Source: Holacanthus passer (taxonomy: Eukaryota; Chordata; Actinopteri; Pomacanthidae). Taken from it: a DNA stretch of 64,000 bases. Below the pieces are notes generated by a model, which searched no databases, was not told where the DNA came from, and was given only the letters and a program-made list of their open reading frames with translations. Below are positions 1 through 11,345 of this stretch, piece by piece (the stretch's first letter is position 1; every line of letters starts with the position of its first letter). Where the stretch lies: assembly GCA_025331565.1 (NCBI GenBank), contig JAFREQ010000015.1, positions 186,001-250,000 of the forward strand. The letters are read 5' to 3'. Made by a program: the position numbers and the translations under genes.

Positions 1-332
1 AATAAGAATTCTACTTTATATATTGAACATAGCTCATATGTTTAGGTATGTACATCTTCGATTTTATGAAAAAAATCACATCATTTTGTAGCAAAGCAAT
101 GGCTGAAAATGATTTTCAGCTAATTTGGCATTAAAAGCATTGAGTGTGTATTTTCCTAACAAGTGGGACATGGTGGATTTCCTAAACTGGCCCTTAACGT
201 CTGTCCCCGTTAGTCACTCTGTGTGTCCCTAATGCCAGATTTCAGAGTGGTTTTGTTAACAAAATAGCTGTGTCTGTCCAGCTCGCCCCGTGTAATTTGG
301 TTTGTGTAGATGGCCCTATGTTATAGGGGCCC
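1..332. other. Single-copy non-coding DNA
   Basis: A+T-rich sequence with no credible frame, repeat or RNA signal. Confidence 0.6.
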
Positions 333-376
333 TCACACACACACTCACACACACTCACGCACGCACACACACACTC
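333..376. repeat. Interrupted (AC)n microsatellite
   Basis: CA units interrupted by CT and CG steps; the source of a false Thr-His frame. Confidence 0.95.
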
Positions 377-832
377 CCTGTATCTCTCATTCATTTGTTT
401 ACGGTGTCCCTTTTTTTAAAAGTGATAGGATGCAGAAGCAGGACCCTTCACGCCTGCCTCCCTCTCCTCCTCCCTTCCTCCCCTCTCTGCTCCGCCCGCT
501 CAGGAGGCACAAGAATTAAAACAGAAATGTTTTTGAACACACACACACACACAACACTCATCCATTTCAAGCCACAGATGGTCTTTTGAATGGAGCGGGG
601 GTTCCCTTGTTGTGTGTGTGTGTATGAATGTGGGAGTTTACCCTCGCTTTTAGCCTCCTCCTCCCCCTCCTCCTCCTCTGTGTCCAGGCAGCCGTTTTGC
701 TCCTTCGCTTCTTTCTCTCTTTGTGCCGACCCAACTTTCTCTTTTGGAAACGTCTTTTGTGTCAAACCCACGGCCACTGACTAACTCTGCCTTCTGCTCA
801 TCTCCCCCCATTTTAACCTCTCACATCCTGCA

Positions 833-835
<3 letters not shown>
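377..835. other. Non-coding DNA with pyrimidine tracts
   Basis: CT-rich stretches at about 440-500 and 655-735 and short AC/GT tracts at 537-554 and 610-625 account for all open frames here. Confidence 0.7.

Positions 836-890
<55 letters not shown>
836..890. repeat. (GT)n microsatellite, about 27 units
   Basis: An uninterrupted GT run, followed by TTTCAG. Confidence 0.98.
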
Positions 891-893
<3 letters not shown>

Positions 894-2870
894 CAGAGAA
901 GGAGACCGTCACTGATGCAAACATGGAGCTAAGGGTAGTAGTTTTGTAATAAATCATTAGAAAAACTATAAATCCTTATTATAGTAAGAGTAGAAACACT
1001 GATATGCCATAAAGCACAACAAGGCAATGGCTGGGTATGATTGACATAATATTATATCAAGATGTATCTAAAGGGAAAGTAAAAAAAAATCATTTTTGAG
1101 TTGGATAATAACAAATTTAGTCTTTAATCAAACTTTTTATAGAGACAAGCTGTGGACAACCACTTCAGCAGCTGTTTATCCTTTGTTATGTTGCAAGAAA
1201 TGCCACAACATGAGAGGCATAATATCTGGATTAAGCTTAGATAATGGGCGTACTTCTTGAAATTTTCTATAATATGTAACGTGTGTATGTGTGCGATGCA
1301 TTATCATACAGTGCCACAGTGTTCTCATTGTATTTTCATCTCAAGGCCCGTGGAGAATCTGGCATTAAGGCAAACACATGCCCACTCAAATTAGTCAGGG
1401 TAACACTCAGATAAAGAGGGGAGAAAAAAAATCATTGCTACTGTATGTCAAATTATAAAATTGGCCACCTGTTTCTCACACGCACATAGACACTCATTCA
1501 TATGGTCACCGCCGCCATATATTTCTGCTTATACGAAGACTCCTGCTTGCAGAGCAGGGAGCAGCTGTCCCAGTTGGTGGTCCCAGTTATGTGTTGAATT
1601 TTACTCATATGTAAAATGAAACCCAATCCTATTTGAGCTATTCCCCGTATACTGTTGTTTTATAGCATCATTTAAAGTGTCTACATTCTTTTTGGGCATG
1701 GGGGGGGGTAAGGTTACATTCGCTCATGCGGCTGCTTCCTACTTTTTAGCGGTGCATATTTAAAGAGCCACTTGTAACAGAGCTAAAGGGATAAAGCGTG
1801 GACACTGTTGCAAATAGGATGTTATTGCTTTTCTCTGTCTGACTAATTTATCTTCTCCTTCGCACTCTGTTCGCTCATCCTCTCCTCTCCTCTCCCTAGG
1901 TGGCTCTGGTAATAAACACACTAGCTGTCTGTCTGTCTTGCCGTCTTGGCAGGTTGAGGCCTACTTAACCAGGCGAAACCGCTGCTCTTTTCTAAGTCCC
2001 TTTGAAAGCTTCCCTTTGTCGGCGACACGCTACCATGTTAATGTCATGTACCGTAGAAATTGCTGCGGCTATGGCTATTAGCTTCGCCGCTAAAGTACAG
2101 AGAGTGACGGAGGGAGAAAGAGCGAGAGAGGCTGCCACAAAAACCCCGCCGGGTTCAAATGCAGAACATAATTGCATTGCTGTGAAGAGGGTTAGCCCTT
2201 TTCTCCCCCCCACCCCCCCGTCTCTCCATATCTCTTCCTCGCCACCCCCCACCTCTGTCTTTCTCTCTTTCTCTCCCTTTTTGTGTGTGCGATTTGTCCC
2301 TTAAGCCGGCGTAACGTCTCGGCCGAGGCCGCAGAATGTGGAGAGCAAATTGGAGGCAGAGCGTGAACAATGGAACATGCATCGCTGCTGGGGCATTCTT
2401 CTTCTTTACTGGGAACTGTGGGAGGGGTAGAGGGAGAGAAAGTCATTTTGTTAGGAAACTCTAGTCATAGACATCCAGATGTAGACGGTGAGTGTGCACT
2501 GAAGGGTTTTGATACTGGAGGCACACCAGCTCGGACCAAAGAGGAATAGTTTGAGTTGTACTTATTTTAGATATGCTGTCGGTTTAAAAAGAATGAGGGG
2601 AAAAGTACATAATGATATGGAGGAAACAAACTGTAAGGATAGGATTTAAAAAAAAGGCTGAGGCAGTTAAGGCAGAACCAGGGGTACAGACTTCTTGCAT
2701 TCAAAGTTAGGACATCATTATTTTTCTTTCATTCTCAGGTTCTATGTTGTCTGTTTTGCTCGTGCCAATCGCCCCTTTCGTCCCCCCGAGTGGTATTCAG
2801 GCCAAGACAAGTTACAGGCCACAGAACTCAGATCTGTGTTTTTAGTATGGACTTTGCATGGACGTTTGTG
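891..2870. other. Single-copy non-coding DNA
   Basis: Mostly repeat-free. It holds the strong acceptor-like signal near 1899 and a pyrimidine tract at about 2200-2285. Frames near 2000-2300 are of mixed composition without a recognisable domain. Confidence 0.6.
1825..1914 (+). other. Strong 3' splice-site-like signal with possible 9-base microexon
   Basis: A branch-point-like CTGACTAAT (about 1838-1846) is followed by nearly 50 pyrimidine-rich bases and CCCTAG (AG at 1898-1899). Nine bases later GTAATA could act as a weak donor, defining a possible microexon 1900-1908 (GTGGCTCTG). The acceptor is clear. The exon is only a suggestion. Confidence 0.25.
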
Positions 2871-2879
2871 TGTAAGTTT

Positions 2880-3400
2880 CATCCCTCTGAAGTCAGATCA
2901 CGGGGGGGAAGAAGCACGACTGACAGGGGGAGATGAGAAGAAACAAGATGACAGGGAAGAGGAATATAAATATGGAAAATGTACAATGAGGAAAACTGAC
3001 AGGAATAAATGACAGCAGGGAAGCACAGCACAGAACAGAAGTGAGGAGAACACAGGAGCATAAAAAAAACAGGAGGAGGGTGGAAAAAAAGCTGGAGCAA
3101 ATGTAAAAGACCAGAGCAGAGCAGGACAGAAGAAAAGACTGGACAAGAAAGCAGGTCAGGACCACACAGGACAGGATCGGCCAACGAATTTTTCACAACA
3201 ACCACATCATATCATCCTCAGCAGTCAGCATTCGCTCGCTTGACTTCAGCCTGCACCTCAGCGCCGAGGCCTTTGAAGCCAAAAGCTCAAAAGCGGACAG
3301 AAGCAAAAGCAGAAAAAAAAAGGGGGCAGATGAGAAAAGAAGTCAAACACGGCACACAGAGGCAAAGAGAAGCAGAACAGCTTGTCTTCAGCGGTGAATA
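2880..3400. other. Purine-rich non-coding DNA
   Basis: Long A/G-rich runs with GGACAGGA, ACAGGAGG and AAGCACAG motifs. The antisense Ser/Cys/Leu/Phe frames reflect composition. Confidence 0.7.
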
Positions 3401-5685
3401 GCGGCGCGTATCGTTCACATTGAGTCAACAGATTAGCGACAGAGGAAGCTTAGCTATTCCTGGCCTCCCTCGTTTGATGTTTGGGGAGCCCTAATTTGAT
3501 TTTTCACCTCCCATTGTTTCAGCGCTGTGTGCCCCTAATCCACTTTAAAGTGGAGACAGCTTTCATCCTTTCCTCTTTCCATTTCGCTCTTTCTCTCACT
3601 GTTACTGCGTCCCTCTTTCTTTTGTGACTTCATTCTCTTCCAGCAGTGCTCCACAGGTGCATTTCGTTCTGTAACATAAGTGGAATAAGTTACTCAAACT
3701 GTTGAAGGAAACTTTTCTGATTTTTTTGTAACCTCAGTGAGTTTTATCACACTAGCATTAATTCATCTTAGGTCATTAACATAAGATAATGCTCTGTTCA
3801 CCTAAGCTCCAGTGTTATTTATTCCAATATATTCACCAAAATTTCATGAAAACATCATTAAATACAATCTAAGCAATCTGAAGTGAATGCTCCTGAAAGT
3901 TCATCTTCATCTTCATAATCATGTCTGTGTCTTCATCAAGGACCACGATGGAAATAAAGTAAGTTAAACCTTAAGTAAATCTTAAGGTTTATCTTATCTT
4001 AAATAAGCCTCATACTTTATTGTGTCATCCTTGATATTTTGTTGAAGTGTGTCATTTAATGTCTATTCTCTCATAATATCAAACTAAGAACTTCTAATTA
4101 TCATTGGTTAGTTAAAAGGAAAAGTATATAACTGTGTATTTATTCAAACCATCTCTAACCCTGTTTTAGTTATATATCTGACTTGTCTGATGGCGATTCA
4201 AACATTTAGTCAGTTTCCATATTTGAGGAGTAATATCAATGTAGTCCTGTGTCCTGTGTGACCAGGCTTCCCCACTTTTTGAGCAGACTTTGTCTTAGGT
4301 TAATTGTCCAGTTTTCCAGGTGTTATATCACAATTAAATCCTTTAATGGTGCATTAGAGCCCTTGCTGTTACTTCCTGGATGTTATGTTACATGTCTCTC
4401 ACAAACACTACACAGCAACAGTAGCTGATTTGTCATTCTTTAGCGATCTCACCTCTTTTGTTTTTGTCCTGTTTATTGTGCCACATTGCGTCCTACATCT
4501 CTCTCGTCTTATACTGTATATAAAGTGCTTAGAAAAAGAACCAAAAATATCAAGCCCCCCGTCTCTTCGCTTCTCTCTCAGTCTAACTTCCCCCTGAGTT
4601 GAAGTGCTCCAACAGTTCTTGATAGTAATAAAAGCCTTCGGGGTTGGAGGGGTTTAGTTTTTGGCCTTAAAGCGCTCCCCTCCACCAAGCCACCCCATCC
4701 CATTCTCCACTGCAGGCTGTATTAACCCTGAAGAAAAGCCTCTGGAGAAGCCAAAGAATGGCTGGAGAAAAGAAGAGGTGGAAATTGTCACCACCGAGAC
4801 CCCCCCCTCCTCCCCTCCTCCTTTTTTCCCCCTCAGTGAAAACAGCGAAATGACCAGCCCCTTGGCTCGGTGACTGCGCTCAGCTTGCTATAAGGGAGCT
4901 TAATGCACCCAACCCTCCACCCCATTGTCAACCCCCCCCGACCCCAAACTACCCCTGAAAAAGGGGTAGGCCTAGTTTCCCCCACCAGCACACACATACA
5001 CATCACCAACACACACACACACACAAAACACCAGCCTTGAAAAGAGCCACACACATCAACTCCTATTGTGTTGGCTTCTTCTCCAAACCATTGACTGACT
5101 GACTCGCTGCTGCTGCATTTACACCCTCCTCCATCACCTCTACACCATCCATCCAGCCTTTCTCCTTTTCCCTCCTTCTGTCTTCCCTTTCAATCTACAT
5201 GTCTCCATCCCTCTCTTCGTCTTCTTCCCCTCCCAAAGTGGTCGAAAGCCCCACTAGACAGAGGTGGAATTTAAAAAAGGGGGTGAATAAAGACAGACAG
5301 ACTGTCAGTGCATATGTTGGGTGGGTGACTCCACTCCTCTATACTTAAAGAACCATCTGTGATAGTTTTCATTCAAACAAGCAGCTTCAATAGAAAGTTA
5401 AGAGAGCTCCTTTTGTTCTCTCTTCCTTTCTCTATACGTTTCTGCTTATTACTCTTTTCTCCTTGTAATTTCCATTTCTCTCAGCATTTTGAATTCTCTT
5501 TTTGTCACTGTTAATTTGTTTACAAAGATGCTTTTCTGTTGTGTTTTCTTTGTAGAATGTTTCAGTGGTTGACTTTATTACCTCAAATGTAAAAGAATAA
5601 AAATGTAAGGGAAAAAAGATTTCAATAAGTTAAGTGTATTGCAAAAATGTGCACTGTGATATCTGCTTTTGTACTGTATGTATGT
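3401..5685. other. Single-copy non-coding DNA
   Basis: A+T-rich to 4500, then pyrimidine-rich patches (4540-4590, 4800-4835, 5150-5235). The 11-bp inverted repeat at 3965 lies here. No exon is supported. Confidence 0.6.
3965..3991. repeat. Perfect 11-bp inverted repeat
   Basis: TAAACCTTAAG and CTTAAGGTTTA surround the five-base loop TAAAT. Confidence 0.85.
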
Positions 5686-5729
5686 GCGCGTGCATGCATG
5701 CGTGTGTGTGTCTGTGTGTCTGTGTCTGT

Positions 5730-5766
<37 letters not shown>
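5686..5766. repeat. Compound (GTCT)/(GT)n microsatellite
   Basis: GTGCGC and GCATGC steps lead into GTGTCT units and a pure GT run. Confidence 0.95.
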
Positions 5767-5767
<1 letters not shown>

Positions 5768-5922
5768 TGGATTAGCTCTGTAAGGGGCTCAGCGGTACAC
5801 TGATATCTTTGCTCAGTGCTCGCAGCATGATACACCAGATACTGGCACGTGCTCTCTCACACACACATATGAGCAGGGATTTGGTGTCCAGCAGTGTGTA
5901 GACAACCCAGTGGTGAGCTGTC

Positions 5923-6061
5923 ACTGTGTGTGTGTGTGTGTGTGTGAAGCCTTGTTCTTCTAACAGTCCTCTAATCCTTCTAGAGTGGCCCTGATAGGCC
6001 TAATGACACACATTGGGACACTACAGGGTGCTGCACCTGTATGTGTGTGTGTGTGTGTGTT
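5923..6061. repeat. Two short (GT)n tracts
   Basis: GT runs at about 5925-5946 and 6040-6060 flank single-copy sequence. Confidence 0.9.
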
Positions 6062-6967
6062 GGAGCTATTACCACTTGCTGTGACACTTAAACATGATAC
6101 TTTTTCATCCCTCTCCTGTTTTTTGTTTTTTTTTTTTTTTTTCTTTTTGAAGTAAAACCTTTCTGGGAAGCAATCGTTTGAGAATGTTCTAACCAAGAGG
6201 CAATTTGCTCCTTCATATAAAAAAAAAAATCAGTAACATACTTAAAAAAAAGAGCCGTGTTCATAAATGTCAAATGTGATTTTTTCCGGACACTTCCAAC
6301 ACCCCCAGAATAGTTCAGGCACCCAATTAAATCTTGCAGTGACCCCAGTTTGGGTCCCGCTCTGGCTGTTGAAACACTTCAGAGAGCAGGGAAGTGTCGG
6401 CTCCTGGCACTGCAGCAGCAGCAGCAGCAACATGTTGGCGGCTGTGCCAGCACCAGCAACGCTGCCGTTAGAGCTGCAGCAAAGCAGACAAAGAAAGTGG
6501 TGTGTGTTAGTATGTGTGTGTGAGGGTGACATCACCCCAGAGAGAGTTGTGCTTGGGTTGTGATCCTCTCCACTTAGCTTTGAGTTCAGAAATGGGCGTC
6601 TAGATCAACTTCTCAGTCAAACATTTCCTTTTAAAAAAAAATATTTTTAATGTTTATAATTTTTCAGGATTAAAATCACATTTGTGTCAGTTAATGTTTT
6701 TATTTAAAACATCCTGTTTCTTTTTGGCAATCAATAGACTTGTATTTACCATCATGGTCACTAAGCAACTAGAAAACAGGCTGACACACACACACACACC
6801 AGTGAAGGAAATTTTAAGAACAGAAGCCACTGACACACACTGTCTCTCTCCATAGGAAACAGACTACTTAGACTCATAAACTAAGAGCTACCTGTTAACT
6901 GAAACAGGTGGTTTAACTACTGTCTGGCCCCTGGCTACTGGGCTAATGGCTTCCTGTACAACACACA

Positions 6968-7015
<48 letters not shown>

Positions 7016-8092
7016 CGCAAACACAGTCTTTGACTCTGTCTAAACACATGTCCCGACCCACAGGAAATGTGTATATCTCCTTCAGTGACAGGTCCCAACT
7101 CATAGCACCACAGACTGTGTGAAACGCAGTGCACTTCTCCCTCTGCTCACCATACTTAAATGGCCACTTCCTTTTCAATCCAATGCACACCACACAAACA
7201 TCACTGAAGTACCTGTGCTCCTGTTGCTACCAGATGGGAGGGGACAAAAGAGTAAGTGTGAAACAGGAAAAGCAGCAAAATGAAAGTTAGAATAATGAAA
7301 GTTAACTCAACGAGCATTCCTCTTTGTCTGTATCTTTCGACCTCACTTACCTTTTCTTGTGAAATAAAAACTAGATGAGGTAGGAGGAGGCAGAAACAAG
7401 GGATTTGATTTCTCCATCAGTACCTTACTGTTTCTGGCTCTTTATTCAGTGATGGAGAAACTTTCTTTCTCTTCTTTCTATACCATCTAAACATCCATTT
7501 ACCTCTGTCTCAAAAAAGAATTTCATTGGAAGAAAGAAGGAAAAGATAAAACAGGACATGTAACAATCTGTTCGCCCCTGTGTGTGCGTGCGTGGGTTTG
7601 TGTGCGTTTTGCTCTGTGTTTGTGTGTGTGATGGGAGCAAAGTGAGGTTAGATTATAGGGTCTGGTCTCTGAGAGGGAGGTGGAGGGAGGCGCAGTGGGG
7701 TGGCGGCACAGGGACAGCTAGTGACATGATGGGGGTCCTAATGGTCATAATTGGCGGTGGCTTTGACAGCAACTATATGATAGCTGCACAATATACACAA
7801 CTGTGTGTGTGTGTGTGTATTTTTTTCTTTAAGATGAAATTTACACAAAATTGCAGCTAGATTGTTGAACCACTTGTTTGCAAGCGTTGCCTGTTTCTCT
7901 CTTTTTCTTTGTATGTCTCTGTGTGTGTGTATGTGTGTGTATGTGTGTGTGTCAGATATAAATATTGTATAAACACAGTTGACTTGGCTCCTGACAGGTG
8001 TAAAAGGTAGCAGTTAAGCTTGTTCCCCTCCTACCTGTTTTCTTTTTTGCTCTTTTTAATGTTGCTTAAACACATGCACTGAACACGCATGC
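6062..8092. other. Single-copy non-coding DNA with short GT/AC tracts
   Basis: Holds T runs near 6119-6142, a (CAG)n run of about six units at 6412-6429, and GT tracts at 7580-7630, 7802-7820 and 7919-7952. Nothing coding is recognisable. Confidence 0.6.
6961..7011. repeat. (AC)n microsatellite
   Basis: A CA run of over 20 units with one CT interruption. Confidence 0.97.
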
Positions 8093-8120
8093 GCACACAC
8101 ACACACACACACACACACAC
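8090..8120. repeat. (AC)n microsatellite
   Basis: A pure AC run following GCATGCGC. Confidence 0.95.
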
Positions 8121-8261
8121 CAATGACACTGTGTTGCCATTTTGAAAAGGCAGCAGCTGCCTTTTATTGTGACTTCTTCAAAATGTAAATTAAACCTTCA
8201 CCTGCTCATCCGTCCATCTGTCCATCCACAATAATCTCTATCCACCCATCGCCTGCTTCAC

Positions 8262-8290
8262 ACATTCATTTTCTTTTTTTTAGGTAACTT
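8262..8290 (+). other. Weaker candidate recursive splice site
   Basis: CATTTTC plus a T run ends in TTTAG and is followed directly by GTAACT (junction 8283/8284). The acceptor is good. The donor deviates from consensus at position +5 (C in place of G), so confidence is lower than for the other two. Confidence 0.25.
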
Positions 8291-8799
8291 AATATATTTC
8301 AGCTGCAAGTAAACGATGATTTTGTACTCTGGTTCTTTAAAATCTTGCATACATTAGCTTATAGTTTGTCCTTCTTATGTCCTGTAGGAGGATTTGTGAT
8401 ATTGATTTATCGAGTTATGTAACTTAGAGAGTGAATACAACACAGTGGTGTAAGTGAAATTATTGCAATAACTGCACAACATTAAAATTGATTTTATCTT
8501 TTCCATTAAAGAAATCCACATAAAACAGTAAAACGGGTCAGAAGTAATCAGAGGTGTAGTGCTCTTTGTTTACGTCCCAGAGCACCCCTACCTGAATTTA
8601 TGAATAGTTTCATCATGTTGAAAATATTACGTGGCAGCTTAACAGTTAAACTAGCAGAACTATAACATGTGTGTGTGTGCATTTGCAGGACTCGAGAGTG
8701 AAAGGATGAAGGATCTAGATAGAGAGATACAGAGAGGGGGGAGGCAATCAAAACAGCAGACGATCTCTGCACCTGAACGAGCAGCAGTGCTGTGTACGT

Positions 8800-8832
8800 G
8801 TGTGTGAGTGAGAGAGAGAGAGAGAGAGAGAG
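8800..8832. repeat. (GA)n microsatellite
   Basis: A GT stretch runs into GTGA units and then a pure GA run. Confidence 0.95.
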
Positions 8833-10249
8833 CCAAACGCTCCCTCTGATCTTGGTTCAAAGGCAGCAGGGAAGAGGCTCAAAGCATTCTGGGTCCAGGG
8901 GAGAGATGGAGGGAAGGAGGTAAAAGAAGGAATGACACAAAGGGAAAAAGTCGAGGAGAGGAGGAAGAGATAGATGTGGTGAAGATTCCCCAGGGCTGGT
9001 GAATCAATCAGAGCACAGATGGATACTTGGGTTCAAACGCCTATTTTTGATAAATTTTCAGAGTTTTTCATATCTCAAATTACATCATGTTTCAGTGTAC
9101 TTGACCTCTGAGCTTTTTTGACATGTATTTGAGTTGTTTTATGGTCTTGAGATAACGATACTTTTTGCAGAAAGTGTTGGTTTGATATGATATTCAGTCC
9201 TCAAATATAAACAAGGATTCCTCCTCTGCTAGATTTAACTAAGAAATCAGCTTTGAAAAGCCTCACAAAAGAGCATTAGTAGAAGAATTAGTGCCATTGA
9301 AAGTCAATGGGGTAAGTTGAGCTGTGGTACTTGATACCATTAGAGAGACAAACCCCTGAAACTTAAGGCCTTAAGTTCAGAAACAGTGCTGTTACCCCAC
9401 TGTGCGCTTGTGTGTGTGTCTTTGTATGTGTGTTGGTGTGTCTTGTGTGTGTGTGAGACGGGAGAGAAAGAGAGGAAGAGTCTGATGGTCTTAACAGTAA
9501 AACTAATAGTGGATGACTGCCTTAGCTGGAGGCTCACTTCTCTGTGAAGTTTCCAGCTGCTTTCAAAAGACACACACAGCACACACAGAAAACCACACAC
9601 ACACACACATGCAGATACGGAACACACACACACACTTTTTGGAAAGTCAAACATAAAGCCATAGAGGTTGGATTAAAAAAAGGAAAAGTGGAACAGGAAA
9701 AAGACAATTTCATGTGGCGGGATGGCGTGATATAAATCTTGTTTTTTCACATCGATGCGAGTCATCTTCGTTTTCAGAGATCTCAGGGGTTCGTTATGAT
9801 GGATGGAGTAGAGGGAGAGAGACAGGGGACGCAAGGGAAAACAATTTGGAGAAATTTACGCCTCAGTTTGGTGCAGTTTGTAGAGAGTATTGCGGTGCTT
9901 TATGGCCCGCTGTCTGAGTCCATTTCCTCTCATTTTATTTCATTTAGGCTTATAGTTTCTTCACTTATAGTTTATTTTGAAAAGACTCTTGCCATCAACT
10001 GGTGTGTCACTCATGTCTGTTTAGATATCTGCGTGGTGTTTGTCTTGGTCATAAAGTCGAAGCTGTAAAGGTTAAATGCACATTTGCTCACTAAAACAGT
10101 GACCATGCAGACAGTCCTTTGTGTGTGTGTTTGTGTGTGTGTGTGTTTATGTGTGTGTCCCACCACTAAACAATGATGGTCAAGGTCTTTGTCTTTGTGT
10201 GGCTGGGGGTGAACAGCTGGACACCAGTCTACTCTTCCTTCCCCCTCTA

Positions 10250-10296
10250 CGCGCACGCACGCACGCACGCATGCACGCACGCACACGCACATACAT

Positions 10297-10371
<75 letters not shown>

Positions 10372-10372
10372 T
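10250..10372. repeat. Compound (GCAC)n/(AC)n microsatellite
   Basis: GCAC tetramers (10250-10285) precede an AC run of about 34 units (10298-10365). The CpG-containing tetramer part suggests ongoing decay from or to CA. Confidence 0.97.
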
Positions 10373-10689
10373 GGACAGGTTCGGTCTGTTTTTGTGGGAG
10401 GAAGGCGTCATGGGTCAGTGGTAAAAGGCCAGGTCTGCTTTTTCATTGGTCGACCCCTACTTCCTACTTCCTGGATGACCCGGCACCATCTGGGGAAGTG
10501 ATTGGTTGAGAAGAAGAAGCCTCTTGAGCAGGGTTGCCGCAGGTTACTCCTCCGAGGCCTGTCACTCCAATGAGTCGTAGAGCCGCTGCTAATGATCAAA
10601 CCAGCCAAGTCATGAGCGTTTTCACCTTGCTGCATTTCAAAGGTCTCAATCCATCCATGTGATTTTTGAGGGACAACAGCTGAATGAAA

Positions 10690-11140
10690 CAGAAAATATT
10701 TTTTAAAATTACATTTGAATAAAGAATGTAATTGAAAAAATAAGAAGTGGAGAGGATAGAAGGATAGAAGAGGAAGGGGGGAAAGATAGGGAAAAAGAGG
10801 AGTGGAGAAAACAGGAGAGGAAAGGAAATGAGGACAGAGTAGAGGAAACAAGAATAGGATAGGAGAGGAAGGAGGGAAAAAGAGGGAAGGTGAGAAGGGG
10901 GAAACAGGGGAGGAAACAACAGGAGAGGAAAGGAAGTAAGGACAGAAGTGAGGAAGAGAGGAAGAAGGAAAGGTAGGAATGGAGAGGAGATGAGAGAAGA
11001 GGAGGCATGAAGAGAAGAAACATGAGGAGAGGAGAGGAAATGAAATGAGAATAAGAAATAAGTATAAGAGAGGAAGGTTGGATAGATAGGGAAGGAGAGG
11101 AGAGGAGGGAAATGACATAAGAGAGGAGAGGACCTTCATT
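10690..11140. repeat. Long purine-rich tract (GGA/GAA-rich)
   Basis: About 400 bases from 10740 are nearly all A and G on the plus strand, with loosely repeated motifs such as GGAGAGGA, AGGAAATGA and GGAAGG. On the minus strand this gives long Ser/Leu/Phe/Pro frames that are artefacts of composition. Such tracts can form triplex (H-DNA) structures. Confidence 0.85.
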
Positions 11141-11160
11141 CATATCTACATATATTCATT

Positions 11161-11345
11161 TTCCTCTTATGCCATCTATACCATTCTTCCTTCCCTGTTT
11201 TCCTCCCTTCATCTGTGTATCCTACATTTCCACATGCCTCCTTCCTCCCCTCCTTCCTTTGTCCTCACCTCTTTTCACCCCTCCCTCCCTCCCTCCATCT
11301 TTACACTCCTCTACCTCCTTCCTCTGCCCGTCTCTCCCAGTCTCT
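11161..11345. repeat. Pyrimidine-rich tract (CCTT/CCCT-rich)
   Basis: The plus strand switches from almost pure purine to almost pure pyrimidine, with CTTCCTCCC and CCCTCCCTCC motifs. Directly after the purine block this makes an inverted-composition arrangement. Confidence 0.8.

Larger units (their letters stand above)
8121..10249. other. Single-copy non-coding DNA
   Basis: Includes purine-rich 8700-8990, GT/AC tracts around 9410-9450 and 9570-9635, and a GT tract at 10121-10155. Apart from the acceptor/donor pair at 8284 I see no gene signal. Confidence 0.6.

Noticed and set aside
897..933. Possible exon after the (GT)n-TTTCAG acceptor
   Set aside because: No usable donor follows; GGAGCTAAGGGTAGTAG does not fit well. 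The acceptor is a by-product of the GT tract ending in TTTCAG.
4716..4777. Possible exon after CTCCACTGCAG, with Glu/Lys/Pro-rich translation
   Set aside because: The acceptor is plausible, but the only nearby donor (GAG|GTGGAA) is weak, the length is not a multiple of three and no family is recognised.
7345..7360. Minus-strand GTAAGTGAGG donor
   Set aside because: The donor match is strong, but no pyrimidine tract or acceptor precedes it on the minus strand and no coding exon ends there.
10408..11139. 243-codon antisense open frame rich in Ser, Leu, Phe and Pro
   Set aside because: It is the complement of a purine-rich tract; the long frame follows from lack of stop-forming bases. There is no domain, and overlapping frames are equally open.
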